This document shows positions 52,600-63,845 of a stretch of DNA of 64,000 nt, one piece after another (the stretch's first letter is position 1; every line of letters starts with the position of its first letter). Source of the stretch: Anodontia alba (taxonomy: Eukaryota; Mollusca; Bivalvia; Lucinida; Lucinidae). Position numbers and translations under genes: made by a program. A model generated the notes under the pieces. The model was not told the DNA's origin, made no database searches, and worked only from the letters and a program-made list of their open reading frames with translations. The stretch spans positions 11,808,610 to 11,872,609 of the forward strand of contig OZ024828.1 of the NCBI GenBank assembly GCA_964016985.1, written 5' to 3'.

Positions 52600-52837
52600 T
52601 AAACTTGAAGATATTGCCTTGTCAGACATACTGAAATACTTTGAATCGAAGTCTGTTCGTAACTGGCTGTCAGACGTTTCAAAGCTTTTGCAACTGGTTT
52701 TGATAATAGTTGCTACAAATGCAACTAGTGAGCGATCCTTTAGATTGAATAAAATGTTTATTAATAGAGACAATACATGAATTGTTTATATATATTTTAC
52801 TGTTACCAACCTAGCCGAATTGTACTTTAGACACTAA
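52600..52837 (+). pseudogene. hAT transposase dimerisation-domain remnant
   Basis: SDILKYFESKSVRNWLSDVSKL, then LLQLVLIIVATNATSERSF, the hallmark 'A.NA.SERSFS' block of hAT C-termini, then a TGA and more in-frame sequence to TAA at 52837. Only the C-terminal fragment is present. The GC-rich segment 52896-53035 downstream resembles the tail seen in other hAT families. Confidence 0.75.
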
Positions 52838-52895
52838 TAAAAAGTCAGATTCGCTTGATTTCAAAAGCGTTCACGACTATAGAAAATCGCTAGAA

Positions 52896-53035
52896 TGCAG
52901 GAGCTTCCGTGGGGCTTCGCCCGCCCCCCACCCCCCCCCCCCGGCCCCCGCACCCCCTCGCCCACCAGGGCTCTGCGCTGGACCCGCTGGGGGCCTAGGC
53001 GGCCCCAGATCCCTCGCCTTTGGCCGTACCAATCC
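52896..53035 (+). other. GC-rich element tail
   Basis: GAGCTTCCGTGGGGCTTCGCCCG, C/G-rich runs and 'GGGGGCCTAGGCGGCCCCAGA'. Composition is very different from the surroundings. Probably the 3' region of the hAT remnant. Confidence 0.45.
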
Positions 53036-54265
53036 AAAAAATGTAGCCTGTTCCAAAGGCGTCTACACGGTTGTTGAATCTAGTAATGAACTGAAAAGTA
53101 GGAAATGAACAATTGATTAAAAGAACCGTTTATTGTGTTAACTCGATACACATTAGAAGATGATAGCAACTCCCGTCCGATCAGATAGAGACAAGTCTTT
53201 GATGACTCCACACCAGTTTCTTCAATGAGCCCGTATTTGTGGTATTTTTTAATCCTAAAATCTTACCAAATGAGAAGCAATCTTACGCCTAATATCAACC
53301 TGAACATTAATATTGTCAAGAACCAACCTGGCTATGTTCCTTTAGCCTGGCATTCAGGTCCCGTATTTGAGTGACCATATAACAAGGTATGCTATGAACC
53401 TACAAAAAGATGTTTTTATTACTTGCCCTTTTGTCTAAAATACAGGAATCAGACATTCTTTGAAAAGTATTATAACAGAGTACAATTTTGCATTTTTATT
53501 AAACGCATTGTCTAAACGATTATGTTCTTTTTACAAACTGATACCAGTCTAATATTCCTTATGCATATTTTATCAACTAAAGTGAAATCTGCCTGGCACC
53601 AGCCGAGTAATTCGCAGAATATGCACTGTACCAATACACAATATTGACAAATACTATCGGGAGCTTCGGGAGAGGAACGGGACACTCCCTATAATCAAAG
53701 TACTGAGTGTGCTGACACTGAGAGTGCTGGAGGCGGTTGCCTCTATATACCTGTAGCATTGATTAAGATTCACGCTGAAATTAAAAACAAAAACATAAAC
53801 AGTATCCGATAGCCCATTTTCTGTCATTTTTCTGTGTTTAGTAGGACCGCGGTTCGGGCTACATTTTTTTTTTCAGAGATGATTCTAGGGCGCATGATCG
53901 CGGGATTGCGCCGATTTCTGTTGGTCTCTCGCACAGTTTTATGGACTTGGTGAAGAAGTGCTCCGGAGAAACAATTAAAAAAAAAAATGCAGATTCGCGT
54001 AATATGAAACGCGTGCTGTGCAATTTTCATTTTTTTTTTTTTCTGGATCTAAAAAATATTATATTTTTTCCTGCCTTTTTTCTCCGACATGAAAGCAAGG
54101 TATCAAATTTACTGATAAAATTCCATGATATCAGTGGATTGATGGACCTGTCAATGGTAACCGTACTAACGTTGCTTACATGTTAATACGTTTCATAAAA
54201 AGCTCGGTCTACGCTTCGCACACAATAATTCTTAAAGCAGGTTTTAATACGGCGTAGTCTTCGCC
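53036..54265. other. No recognised feature
   Basis: Unique-looking sequence. A GC-richer patch at 53845-53960 has no supported exon. Confidence 0.4.
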
Positions 54266-54371
54266 CAGTCAGCATTCTACGTAAGTCTATATCGGGCCGT
54301 CATAGGCCCGTCAGCTACCCTGACGGGCCGATGACGGCCCGATGTAGATTTATGTAGAATGCTAGCTGGGC
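54266..54371. repeat. GC-rich palindrome
   Basis: Arms CCCAGTCAGCATTCTACGTA...GGGCCGTCATAGGCCCGTCAG and the complement, a ~48 bp stem. Confidence 0.8.
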
Positions 54372-54929
54372 GGTTATTTACATGCAAATCTTGGCTAAAT
54401 CGGCTAACTTGCATAATGCAAAGAGTGAATTCGAGAGGTCTAAATGTTATCTCGTCTCGTTGGCCTCTCACATTAAAAATAATTACAGCTAATTTCACAT
54501 CGCGTTTTAGGCTTACCTCATCAAAACTGAAAGATTGGTTAAGAATATCCATTTTTTGTCATACTGTCCCGGGAATGCCATAAATTGTGTTTAGCAGTAT
54601 AAATGTATCCAGTCACTTTAAAAGTGAAACTGTCAAAATTAGTGCATATCCCATAACATAACCTTTGATAAAGTGCTATAATGGTAACCGTTTAGAATAG
54701 GCTATCAATGTAAGTGTACCGTTACAATACGAGTTCGCCTAAGTTCTGCTTCAGGACATGCAAACTATAATTAAAATATTATCAGAATAATATAATTAAA
54801 GAATATAACGGCATTTCTTCTTATATGCCATTTGTTTCCATCATAATGATATAAAAGTCTTGGAGGGGGGGGGGGGTGGGGGGATAACTTCCTATACACG
54901 TGGGTGGGAGGGCGGGGGCGGGGCGGGGG

Positions 54930-55567
54930 TACTCTGAATTTTGCCTGCTACATAGGCTAGGACTATTTTTTGGTGTTTAGAATTTTGGAATTTTATCAAT
55001 TTTTGGGGTTTCGTGAAAAAGTGGGTAGATTTTAGGGTATTGGCCATTTGCAGGTATTTTTAGGGCCACTTTCAAAACTGATTATTTTTGGAAGTCTATC
55101 AAAATTCTCGGTATGTTTTGGGTAATGTAAGAATCGGAGTTAGAACTTCTTTTGAACTGATTGTTAGTTTTTATTTAGTTGTAGCAGCTCTATGTCTGCT
55201 GTGCATCAGTTCAATGCCATTAAAGCAAAAAACGGAGCTACTGTTGGAAACTGTTTAAAGCACTTATATTACTATTACAATCATTATATAGGAAAAATGA
55301 ATAACAACCTCACGTTTGTAAAAAGAAAGCAAGTGGAATGTTATGTTTTTTTTGTGTGTGTTTTTTTTTTTTTTTTGTTGTTGTTGTTGTTTTTTTTTTT
55401 TGAGGTGGGGAGGGGGGAGGGGTCGGGGTATGCTATTATCTGCAGATATTGTTTTGGGTATGGCTGATATACCGGATATTTTTGGGGTATGGTTGATATA
55501 CCATATATTTTTGGGGTGAAAACTAATGCTGGGGCCCAGCCTATGTAGCAGACAAAATTGAGATTAC
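54930..55567. mobile_element. Probable non-autonomous TIR element
   Basis: Outer inverted repeat AATTTTGCCTGCTACATAGGCT (54938-54959) / AGCCTATGTAGCAGACAAAATT (55537-55558). The interior has 'TTTTTGGGGTATGGTTGATATACC' repeats and long T-runs. No target duplication identified. Confidence 0.55.
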
Positions 55568-55604
55568 CCACCCCCACCCCCCCCCCCCCCCCGCACCCCA
55601 CCGG

Positions 55605-56400
55605 ATGGAATACACACATCAGCAACATGTGTGGTTTCCTGAGACGAAATCTTTTTCAATGTCCTCAGGATGTAAAAGAGGCAGCATATAGGGAACTTGT
55701 TCGCCCCGTTTTGGAATATGACAGCTGTTGTTGGGATTCCTAAGGCGTGGTTCTTCGACAAGAAATCGAAAAAGTTCAGAATATGGCTGCTAGGTTTGTA
55801 ACTAGCAATTACTGCTTTGAAACTGGGAGTATGACTGGAATACTGGAAAAACTAAAATGGGAGTCTCTCAAGAAAAGGAGGAGAGACAGTAGACTGATTG
55901 TCTAGTACAAGGGTCTATTGGATGCTGCCAGCATTTCAACAGATGACCTTATTCCCTCCCCTCCCCCTCCCACTCCCCAGTTAGGCGCAGTAGAAGTCAT
56001 CACTCATTGACTTATCTGAATCCCGCTGCAAGAGAGGGTTTCTAACTCGAAACTCAGTTTTCTTACTCGAAACTCAGTTTTCTTACTCGAAACCCACTTT
56101 TCTTACTCGAAATTTATTTTTCTAACTCGAAACTCAGTTTTTTTTACTCGAAACTCACTACTCAACTAAAAGTGAATCACCAAGGGAACTGACATTTACA
56201 AGAGCTCATTCTTCCCTCAAACAACCAGAGATTGGAATGCCCTTACAGATTCGATTATTACTTCTGCTGAAGGTGCAGAGGATGGCGTGGATAGATTTAC
56301 CTCTCTAGTTAGAGCTAGAGACTAACTTCCCATACCACAGATCCTGGTAAATGTATGTCATTAGACGTATCACCAGTAAAAAAAATCTGATTCTGATTCT
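55605..56400 (+). pseudogene. CR1/jockey-like LINE RT C-terminal remnant
   Basis: WNTHISNMCGFLRRNLFQCP, then VKEAAYRELVRPVLEYDSCCWDS, a stop, VLRQEIEKVQNMAARFVTSNY and LEKLKWESLKKRRRDSRLIV. After a minisatellite, SFFPQTTRDWNALTDSI and a TAA follow, then a 3' tail of 'AATCTGATTCTGATTCTGA', typical of CR1-type ends. Nonfunctional. Confidence 0.8.
56034..56165. repeat. ~20-bp minisatellite (TTCTTACTCGAAACTCAG)
   Basis: Six to seven units of TTTTCTTACTCGAAACTCAG inside the CR1-like remnant, separating its last coding block. Confidence 0.85.
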
Positions 56401-57135
56401 GACGGCCTTTTGAAAAAAAAATGGCATTTCGATTCTACACAATATCTCAAATACTATTGTAGCTATTGCCTTGAAACTTGATAGGTTGATAGGGAATGAT
56501 GAGTAGGCTAGATGACCTGAGTAACTTTTTTACAAAATCTGAATTTTTCTTTTTGAGTTATGGCCCTTTGAAAATTTCAGCATTTTAACCTTTTAAGCAA
56601 GATATCTCAAAAACTATTAGGGGCAAGCAGTGTTATGGTCAAGAAGTTTGGGGCATAGTGTTTCATAAACACCATTTAGCTAGGGAGGTTTTATTGAGAA
56701 AAAAAAAATGGATTGTCGAAATGCGGTATGTTAAATTTGGTGGCGGTTTTTCAACCGTCCCCTCCCCCCTCCCACCCCACCCCACTCACACATATAATAA
56801 ATAAATAAACAAATAAATAAATACATTAATAAATAGCACAAAGCCAAATGTGTACTGAATGCCACAACCTCATCACGCAGAGTTTAAGTCTGATGAGATG
56901 TAAAATTTTATTTATGATGGTATCTTTTAGTACATTAAATGTACCCTTCCACTCACTCGCTGTATTTCTCTTCGGCTTTCTCATCATGTTTGAGTCAGCA
57001 TAAAATAAAATCTGGCATGGCATGATGGCATAAGATTAAATGTGGCGGTATTTTTGGCATGGTATCATGTGCAAAACTAACATCTACGACTGATATCTGT
57101 CTACCTTATCATGATACTCACATATCATTTTCTCT
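56401..57135. other. Unassigned; possible repeat core
   Basis: Two related blocks 'ATATCTCAAATACTATTGTAGC' (56444) and 'ATATCTCAAAAACTATTAGGGGC' (56603) with 'TTATGGCCCTTTGAAAATTTC' between them resemble a helentron-like core. Ends are not visible. Confidence 0.35.
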
Positions 57136-57464
57136 CATTACGAAAATACTCCTATTCAAACATATTGAAAATTTTACGACCAAAAAAGGAAAATTTTGAG
57201 ATAAAAAATTCTAATATTTTTCATATGTCTGCTCAAAATATAGATTGTGGGTACTCGTTAGAACCGCCTCACCGAGGCGGTTCTAACGAGTACCCACAAT
57301 CTATGTTTTTGAGCAGAAATACCGAGGCGGTTCTAACGAGTATCCACAATCTATGCTTTGAGCAGAAATATGAAAAATAATGTATACCCTTGTAAACCCC
57401 AGTTTTACTATATAAAAGTGGGGTTTAAGGGGGTCAAAATTATATAAGCGTGTTTTCGTGATGT
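57136..57464. mobile_element. Palindromic MITE (GATTGTGGGTACTCGTTAGAA hairpin), copy 2
   Basis: Inverse orientation of 36936-37212. The inner palindrome is nearly perfect (57230-57310), and its right arm is duplicated once more (57319-57372). Confidence 0.75.
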
Positions 57465-58079
57465 TTATGCAACTGAAGAAGGAACGGGTCCCAAATGATC
57501 TATTGCATTCTATTCTATCTATTGTTTTCTGAAACAAAGAAAGAAACGATTTCTATGCAAACTTGAAACAGACGTGTTAGGACATTATCAGACTGTAAGA
57601 ATACGACAGTCATACTTATATTATCCACGTTATTTACGTGTAGAAAATATGTAAAAAGCATATACGTACATGTATACTGAAAGCGCCTTAAACCGTGGGA
57701 GGTTGGGGTGGGGGGAGGGGCACTTACTGTCAAAAAGGGTAGGGTGTGCTGACATGAGCCCGGGACCCCTACCCCTTTCCAGACATGATTGAGACCTTTT
57801 CCAGACAAAAGTAAGACGAACATATACCTCATTGTAGACAAACAATATATGCTCATTTGAGTCAGTTAAGCTAACAAGGATTTACTTGCATATTATCAAT
57901 ATCAAGTACAACAAGAATCACACAATATCAAATTTAACTAAGGTATTTTCAAACAACAGTTTTCTTTATGGAAAATCATTTAAATATACCCCGAACTTGC
58001 CTCATAAGAGTCCTTTAATTGCTTTCTAATTCCGTTTGAATGGCTTTTTTTCTCATTAACAGTGCCATCTTTAAGTGTA

Positions 58080-58115
<36 letters not shown>

Positions 58116-58670
58116 TTTTTTTTTGTTCATGGGACCATTTTTAGACATACTACATGTCATCGGAAGTACAACTCCAGGCTATGGCAGTTTGCCAGCCCCT
58201 TTCCAGACAGACATAAACTCCTTTTCCAGACAGGTATATTTCAATTCTTTTTTTTTTTTTTTTTTTTACGATGAAACATACCCCTGTTCCAGACAGATTC
58301 TGAAAAAAAGACACCTGGGTTGCTAACACACAATCAAGTACCTGTCTATCCCTCTTATACATGAAAGAGAAATGCACCTAACCCTTAAGGTGACATACCG
58401 CATCTGTCGACCTGACTGAGCGGGGAGGCAGCGTGAGGCAGAGTGGCGCCTTAGCCTCGGTCGGAATACCTACACTCTCCTCGCGCCCCCGCCCCCGCCC
58501 CCACTCCCTCCATATCATAACCTGATTTTAATCTCTTCTTTTTTAACATCTAACACTTTCATTTTTTTTTTTTTTTTTTTTTCATCTCACTATATTACAC
58601 TTTTTAGTCTCACTATTCACTCATCCTTCTTTAACCTTCACGGCGCTATATATGGCATGTTTATGGTTTT
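57465..58670. other. Unassigned, low-complexity rich
   Basis: Contains GGGGTGGGGGGAGGGG, repeated 'CCCTTTCCAGACA' motifs, a CT microsatellite and T-runs. No coding evidence. Confidence 0.35.
58082..58110. repeat. (CT)n microsatellite
   Basis: TCTCTCTCTCTCTCTC run followed by T12. Adjacent 'TTTCCAGACA' repeats occur through 57770-58300. Confidence 0.8.
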
Positions 58671-59254
58671 TTTTTTCCCCCGACGTTAGTCGAATGGGAC
58701 TATTAAAATGGGTTCGTCCGTCCGTCCGTCCAATATTCCGTCCGTCCGAAGACACAATGAGATGGGTATCTTGTGGACGCAACTCCTCTTTCAGTTTTTA
58801 ACTAATCTTTTTTAAACTTTGTCATGGTCTGAGGATGTGCGTGTTGTGTTGGGGTTATCCTCCCTTTATTCTTTATCAACTTTTCCCACTTTTTCGACTT
58901 AGTTTTTTCCAGGTCAGATTACTGTTAGAAAAGATACCTTGAGGGCGCAACTACTTCTTTAGTTTATCACCGATCATTTTGAAACTATGCAAATTTGTTC
59001 TACATGGTCTGTAGATGTGCATGTGGTTTTGGGGTTATCCTCTCTTTATTTTCTATCAACTTTTTTGTACTTTTTCGACATTTTTTCCAGGTTCGATTAC
59101 TATTAGAATAGATACCTTGTTGGCGCAACTCCGCTTAGAGTTTCCACCGATGATTTTGAAACTAAGCATAATTGTTCTACATAGACTGTAGATGTGCAGT
59201 TTGGGGGTTATCCTCCCATTATTTTTTTATCAACTTTTTCTACTTTTTTGACTT

Positions 59255-59289
<35 letters not shown>

Positions 59290-60310
59290 CAGGTTCGATT
59301 ACTATTAGAATGGATACTTTGTGGGCGCAACTCGTCCTAGAGTTTTCCACTGATCATTTTGAAACTATGCATACCTGTTCTACATTCTCGTAGTCTGAAG
59401 ATGTGCATGTGGTTTTGGGGTTATCCTCCTGTTTTTTTTTTTTTGTTTTTTTTTATCATTCCCCCCCCCCCTCTCCCCCCCTACCCCCCCCCCCCCCCAC
59501 CACACACACACGCGCACACTTTTTCGACAGTATTTTCCAGGTCCGATTAGTATTAGAATAGATATCCTGTTGGCGCAACTCCTCCTAGACTTTTCCACTG
59601 ATCATTTGGAAACTATACATGCTTGTTCTACATGAATTGAAGAGGTGCACGTGGTTTGGGAGTTATCCTGCCATTTTACTATTATATTTTTTCAGCTTTT
59701 GGCACTTTTTCATTTTTTTTTTTTTTTTTTTTTTTTCTCTCATTTGTGACACGAGGACGTGGGTAGCTTGTGGGTGCAACTCCTCTTACAGTTTTATACC
59801 AAACGTTTTGAAACTTTTCAGGTGTTGTTGTCATGGTCTGAAGATGTGCATGTGCTTTTGGGGTTGTCCTCCTTTATTTTTTATCAGTTTTTTTTTCCCA
59901 TCTTTTCGACGTTTTTCAGGTACGATTAGTATTAGAATAGATACCTTGTGGGCGCAACTAAGCCTACAATTTTCCACCCATCATTTTTAAACTATGCATG
60001 CTTGCTCTACATGGTCTGAAGGTGTGCGTGTGGTTTTGGGGTTGTCCTGCCATTATTTTAATCCACTTTTTCCACTTTTTTGACTTAGTTTTTTTTCCAG
60101 GTCCATTTAATATTGGAATAGATTCCTTGCTGGCGCAACTCCTCCTAGAGTTTTCTACCGATCATTTTGAAACTATATATGCATATTTTTTCTACATGGT
60201 CTGAAGATGTGCGTGTTGTTTGGGGGTTATCCTCCTATTATGCGGATTTAAAAACTCACAACCCTTTACTAACAAAGCCATAACGTCGAGAGACGCTTGT
60301 CCGCAACGGG
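58670..60310 (-). mobile_element. Helentron-like element, minus strand, ~175-250-bp core units
   Basis: About seven units with 'CCAGGTTCGATTACTATTAGAATAGATACCTTG.GGCGCAACTCC' starting near 58911, 59087, 59288, 59537, 59742, 59917 and 60096. The left end holds GTCCGTCCGTCCGTCC and CCCCCGACGTTAGTCGAATGGGAC, read as the 3' end of a minus-strand element. Poly-T and C runs (e.g. 59261-59287, 59461-59498) vary its unit length. Confidence 0.65.
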
Positions 60311-60476
60311 GGCTTTTATCAAATCTATGTTGGACCGTTTTCGGATCGGCAGTATTCCTTTAGTCGGGACGATAACTTTACTTTACCGCGTTGATTATTG
60401 AGCATGAACGCAAACTGATCTAGTGGTCGGGAGATATTTTCATGATCATTCTGTGTTCTTGTACATACATATAGAG

Positions 60477-60625
60477 GATCTTACATGAGTGGTCATTTAA
60501 TATGAAATTTATGAAACGAGTTTGGGTAATTTTGGTATTTTGCGAGCTTTAGCGAGCAAAATACCGAAATTACCCAACGAGTTTCATAAATTTCATATTA
60601 AATGACCACGAATGTAAGATTCTGT
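60477..60625. repeat. ~148-bp near-perfect palindrome
   Basis: ATCTTACATGAGTGGTCATT...GGTATTTTGCGAGC / GCGAGCAAAATACC...AATGACCACGAATGTAAGAT, with a short loop TTTA. Confidence 0.85.
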
Positions 60626-61239
60626 TTATCACATGGCCCTTCCGATGACAAAATATGCAAAAAATATATTTTTAAAGATAACGGCTTTCCATAGCTAAGT
60701 GGAACAACTCACTACCAAGGATTAAGTAGTACTACGCAACAAATATAGTTCGCATATTATTTGATTACCCCGAAAATAACTAGAAACAAGATAAATATGC
60801 CATTTATTACTTCGTTAAACTGAAGGAAATAATGATAATTTTTATTTGAGCTAATAAAAATTTCATTTGAATAAATCAATTCAAAACTAAACATTCCATT
60901 GAACAACGTCATTCAGCGAGTCAAATCGTCACTGAGAATCAGTAGGGAAATCCCCACAATCAGCTGTCATACATGTATTTAAAGGTCATTGACCTTGATC
61001 AGTACAGTTTTATGCGGTGTTTGACGCACTCAAGTAAACGGCAGATTTCAAGACTATTAACTGTAGTTTGGATTTTGATATGACACATTTATTGACTGTC
61101 ATCCTCCTCCAATGCTTTTTTTTGAGAAGGTGATGATTTTTTTTTTTTTTTTTTTTTCTTTTTTCATTGACGGCTTCACGATATCGATGTTGAGAGTGCC
61201 AACAAATATGTTGCCGGAAAACATCGAATTTTAACCACC
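60626..61239. other. No recognised feature
   Basis: Unique-looking AT-rich sequence ending in a T-run (61138-61160) before the candidate exon. Confidence 0.35.
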
Positions 61240-61441
61240 ATGAATATTTCTGGTAGCCGTGTTATTCGCAGTGTGATTGTTTTGTGTCTTCCCCTCTCCG
61301 TCGGTCTGACATTTATCATTCTTCTCAAAATCATCTCAAAATTGAAGGCAGGATCTGTTCCAAATGTGAAAGTTGTATCGACGAATGCGGACACCATCTT
61401 GGTTGCTATTAATAAGCGGTGTAATACGAATATTAATGAGG
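61240..61441 (+). CDS. Candidate first exon, type II membrane segment
   Basis: ACCACCATGA is a strong Kozak context. The frame encodes about 67 residues with a hydrophobic segment (VIVLCLPLSVGLTFIILL, ~residues 12-30) preceded by Arg, as in a signal anchor. A possible donor AGG|GTAATT ends it just before an in-frame stop. No partner exon is seen within the window. It could equally be chance; weak evidence. Confidence 0.25.
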
Positions 61442-61704
61442 GTAATTAGGCTAACCAATGGGAAGCCTTGCAGGTGTTATAACACGTGTGGTTATATGAT
61501 TTTTATGACATGGGTTATTTCACTGAATAACTTGACGGTCATGTGATAAATGAGGATCTGAATCCCGGGTCTGAATGGGGGATACGAAAAATCTCTAACC
61601 ATTAAAATTTTTAGCCCTTAAATCAGTAATCGAATCGATAAAGCTGTATTCACAAAAATCAGTATATTTTGGATTTTTTTTTAGGCTTAATCATGAAAGT
61701 TTAA

Positions 61705-62053
61705 AGGCTCCACATTCCTCAAAAATAGACATTTTATTATCCAAGAAAGGTTTAAAAAAAAAAAAATGATATATGGTATTAATACAATCATAAAATGTGG
61801 CACCTGACAGCCTGTAAAAAATCAGTTAGTCTCTCGTTCTTGAAAAGAAATGTTTTAGATTTTTTATCGTATAAAAAATACGATGTACGATACGTACGAA
61901 ATATGATTTAAAAAAAATCCTTTCATTTTTGATCCAGTTCAAAAACGAGAGACTAACTTAAATTTTACAGGCTGTCAGATGCCAAATTTTATGATCGTAT
62001 TAATACTATATATCAATTTATTAAACCTTTCTTGCATAAAAAATGTTGAGCCT
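61705..62053. mobile_element. Fold-back element, TTAA target (copy 2)
   Basis: Diverged copy of 3999-4353 with AGGCTCCACATTCCTCAAAA and a decayed right arm. TTAA at 61701-61704 and 62054-62057. The loop differs from copy 1. Confidence 0.82.
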
Positions 62054-62314
62054 TTAAGCCCCTAAAATCACTCTTATATAAGGCCTTTGATCGCTAATCA
62101 GTAAAAAACAAGGCCATTCACTGAATCGCTAATCGATAAACCCCGTCTAGACCCTCACAGATTGCTTTAGTTTAAAATACATGTAAAATATGTACATTTT
62201 GATAAAATTTGCTATATATAAATGGAACAAGAACACTTCAAAAGGTTTCATAGGATATGTTTTAATGAAATAAAACAAAAACACATGACAAAAGAGAAAG
62301 AAAAAAAAAAGAAA

Positions 62315-62360
62315 TCCCGCGATCCGGATTTGAACCAGCGACCTAGGGATTACAGTTCTA
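62315..62360 (-). pseudogene. tRNA-Tyr 3'-half duplicate
   Basis: Repeats the 3' part of the neighbouring tRNA (box B, T arm, acceptor, and part of the intron, AGAACTGT) with a few changes. Surrounding AAACAAAACAAAAACAC...AAAGAAAAAAAAAA is duplicated too, so this is a local tandem duplication. Confidence 0.85.
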
Positions 62361-62447
62361 TGAAACAAAACAAAAACACTTAATAAGAGAGAGAAAAAAA
62401 AAAGAGTAAAAAAAACGAGAATAAAAAAGAAGAAAAAAAAAAAAGGA

Positions 62448-62537
62448 ATCCCGCGAGCCGGATTCGAACCAGCGACCTAAGGATGACAGTTCTTAACCTC
62501 TACAGTCCTCCGCTCTACCAACTGAGCTATCGCGGGA
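62448..62537 (-). tRNA. tRNA-Tyr (GTA) with 15-nt intron
   Basis: Full cloverleaf on the minus strand: 7 bp acceptor TCCCGCG/CGCGGGA, D arm GCTC-AGTTGGTA-GAGC, anticodon loop CTGTAGA with GTA at 62503-62501, and T arm GCTGG-TTCGAAT-CCGGC. A 15-nt intron (62499-62485) sits one base 3' of the anticodon, as usual in eukaryotic tRNA-Tyr. Internal box A (TAGCTCAGTTGG) and box B (GGTTCGAATCC) are intact. A T-run just after the 3' end is the pol III terminator. Confidence 0.95.
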
Positions 62538-62864
62538 TGTTGGATAACAGGTCCATACTATTAGAAATAAAATTACAAGGACTCTGAAACCATGTTATCC
62601 GCTAGGTGGTGTTCACAACTTCAATCTAAACTTCCGGTGTGAAACGAGGAAAAATGGTGGGTGTTATTCTTATCTAATTATTTTCAATATTTCTGACAAA
62701 CACTCACAAACTTTAAAGGATTTCAGATCTGCAGAAAAACGAATGCACTATTTGTTTTATAAAAACAATAGCTAAATTAATCTGTTTGGCATCACAGGCT
62801 CTGAAAATCCGACCGCCTCGAATGCGGAAGTGAACCGGTGTTTCATTGTTATCCCTCACATCTA

Positions 62865-63419
62865 CTGTGCTTTCGACATCTTTCAGAAAGTCGTTTTTTG
62901 CTAGGCGCTTTAAACAGAAGTAAATTTGTAAACTTTTATCATGATTTAATGCAAAACCATTTGTCGTAACTGCCTATGCGCAAAAAGTTTTATTCTAGTC
63001 AGTGGTTTTTAAAAAATCCAATATTTTCACTTTTTCCCATAGTAAAAATGAATGAAAATTATGCAGAAATTTGTAGGGTAGGTAACTTGGAGGCAGATTT
63101 TTAACAAGTTTCACTTGTTCAATTTTTCTGAAATTTTCACAATATTGTTGTGAAACATCAATAATTCAAATTCAGCAAAGAAAAGTAAAAAATATTTACT
63201 AAAACAAAAATTCCAAAAAATCACTTTACTATAGAAATTGCATAGGTCAGACCAATTTCTGGTGATAAATTTAATTTTAGGTTACATATTTGAAAATAAA
63301 ACACAGAAACACAAAAGACCAATGGTTTCTGATAAGATATAGTCAATCAGAACAAAATATTTTCATTTAAGATAAAACGCCAAGCAAAAACGTCTTTCCG
63401 AGAGATGTCGAAAGGACAG
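62865..63419. mobile_element. ~555-bp mariner-like MITE, copy 2
   Basis: Same family as 9079-9635 in opposite orientation. TIRs CTGTGCTTTCGACATC and the complement of CTGTCCTTTCGACATC, with TA at 62863-62864 and 63420-63421. Confidence 0.85.
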
Positions 63420-63550
63420 TAGGAATTCATCAGGCTACTAAATAGCATCGGTATTTGCAGGACTGTCAGTCCGATTATCTGTCAATACCGAGTCGATAAA
63501 TACCAGTGCGATCCCCACTCGGGTATAAAATCACACCTTCATTATCCACA

Positions 63551-63845
63551 GGTGTGAGTAACATACCTTGGACCCTATTTTTTTTTCGCACCCTGTATGC
63601 TTTTTTTTTTTTTTTTTTTTTTATTAAATTTGCATAGAAAAAAATCTGATACCCTAAGTATAGAATAGAGTCTCTGTTCTATATCTAGGGTATCAGTTTT
63701 GTTATATATACATATATATATATATATTTTTTTTTTTTTTTGAGATTTATGCACATTTCAAAACAATAGGCATACAGGGTGCTTAAAAAAAAAAAAAATA
63801 ATAATAATAAAAAAAAATAGGGTCCAAGGTATGTTACTAACACCT
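63551..63845. repeat. Nested fold-back with A/T runs
   Basis: The outer arm AGGTGTGAGTAACATACCTTGGACCC pairs with GGGTCCAAGGTATGTTACTAACACCT. The CACCCTGTATGC block pairs with GCATACAGGGTG. An inner stem CTGATACCCTA / TAGGGTATCAG lies at 63646-63697. Confidence 0.8.
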
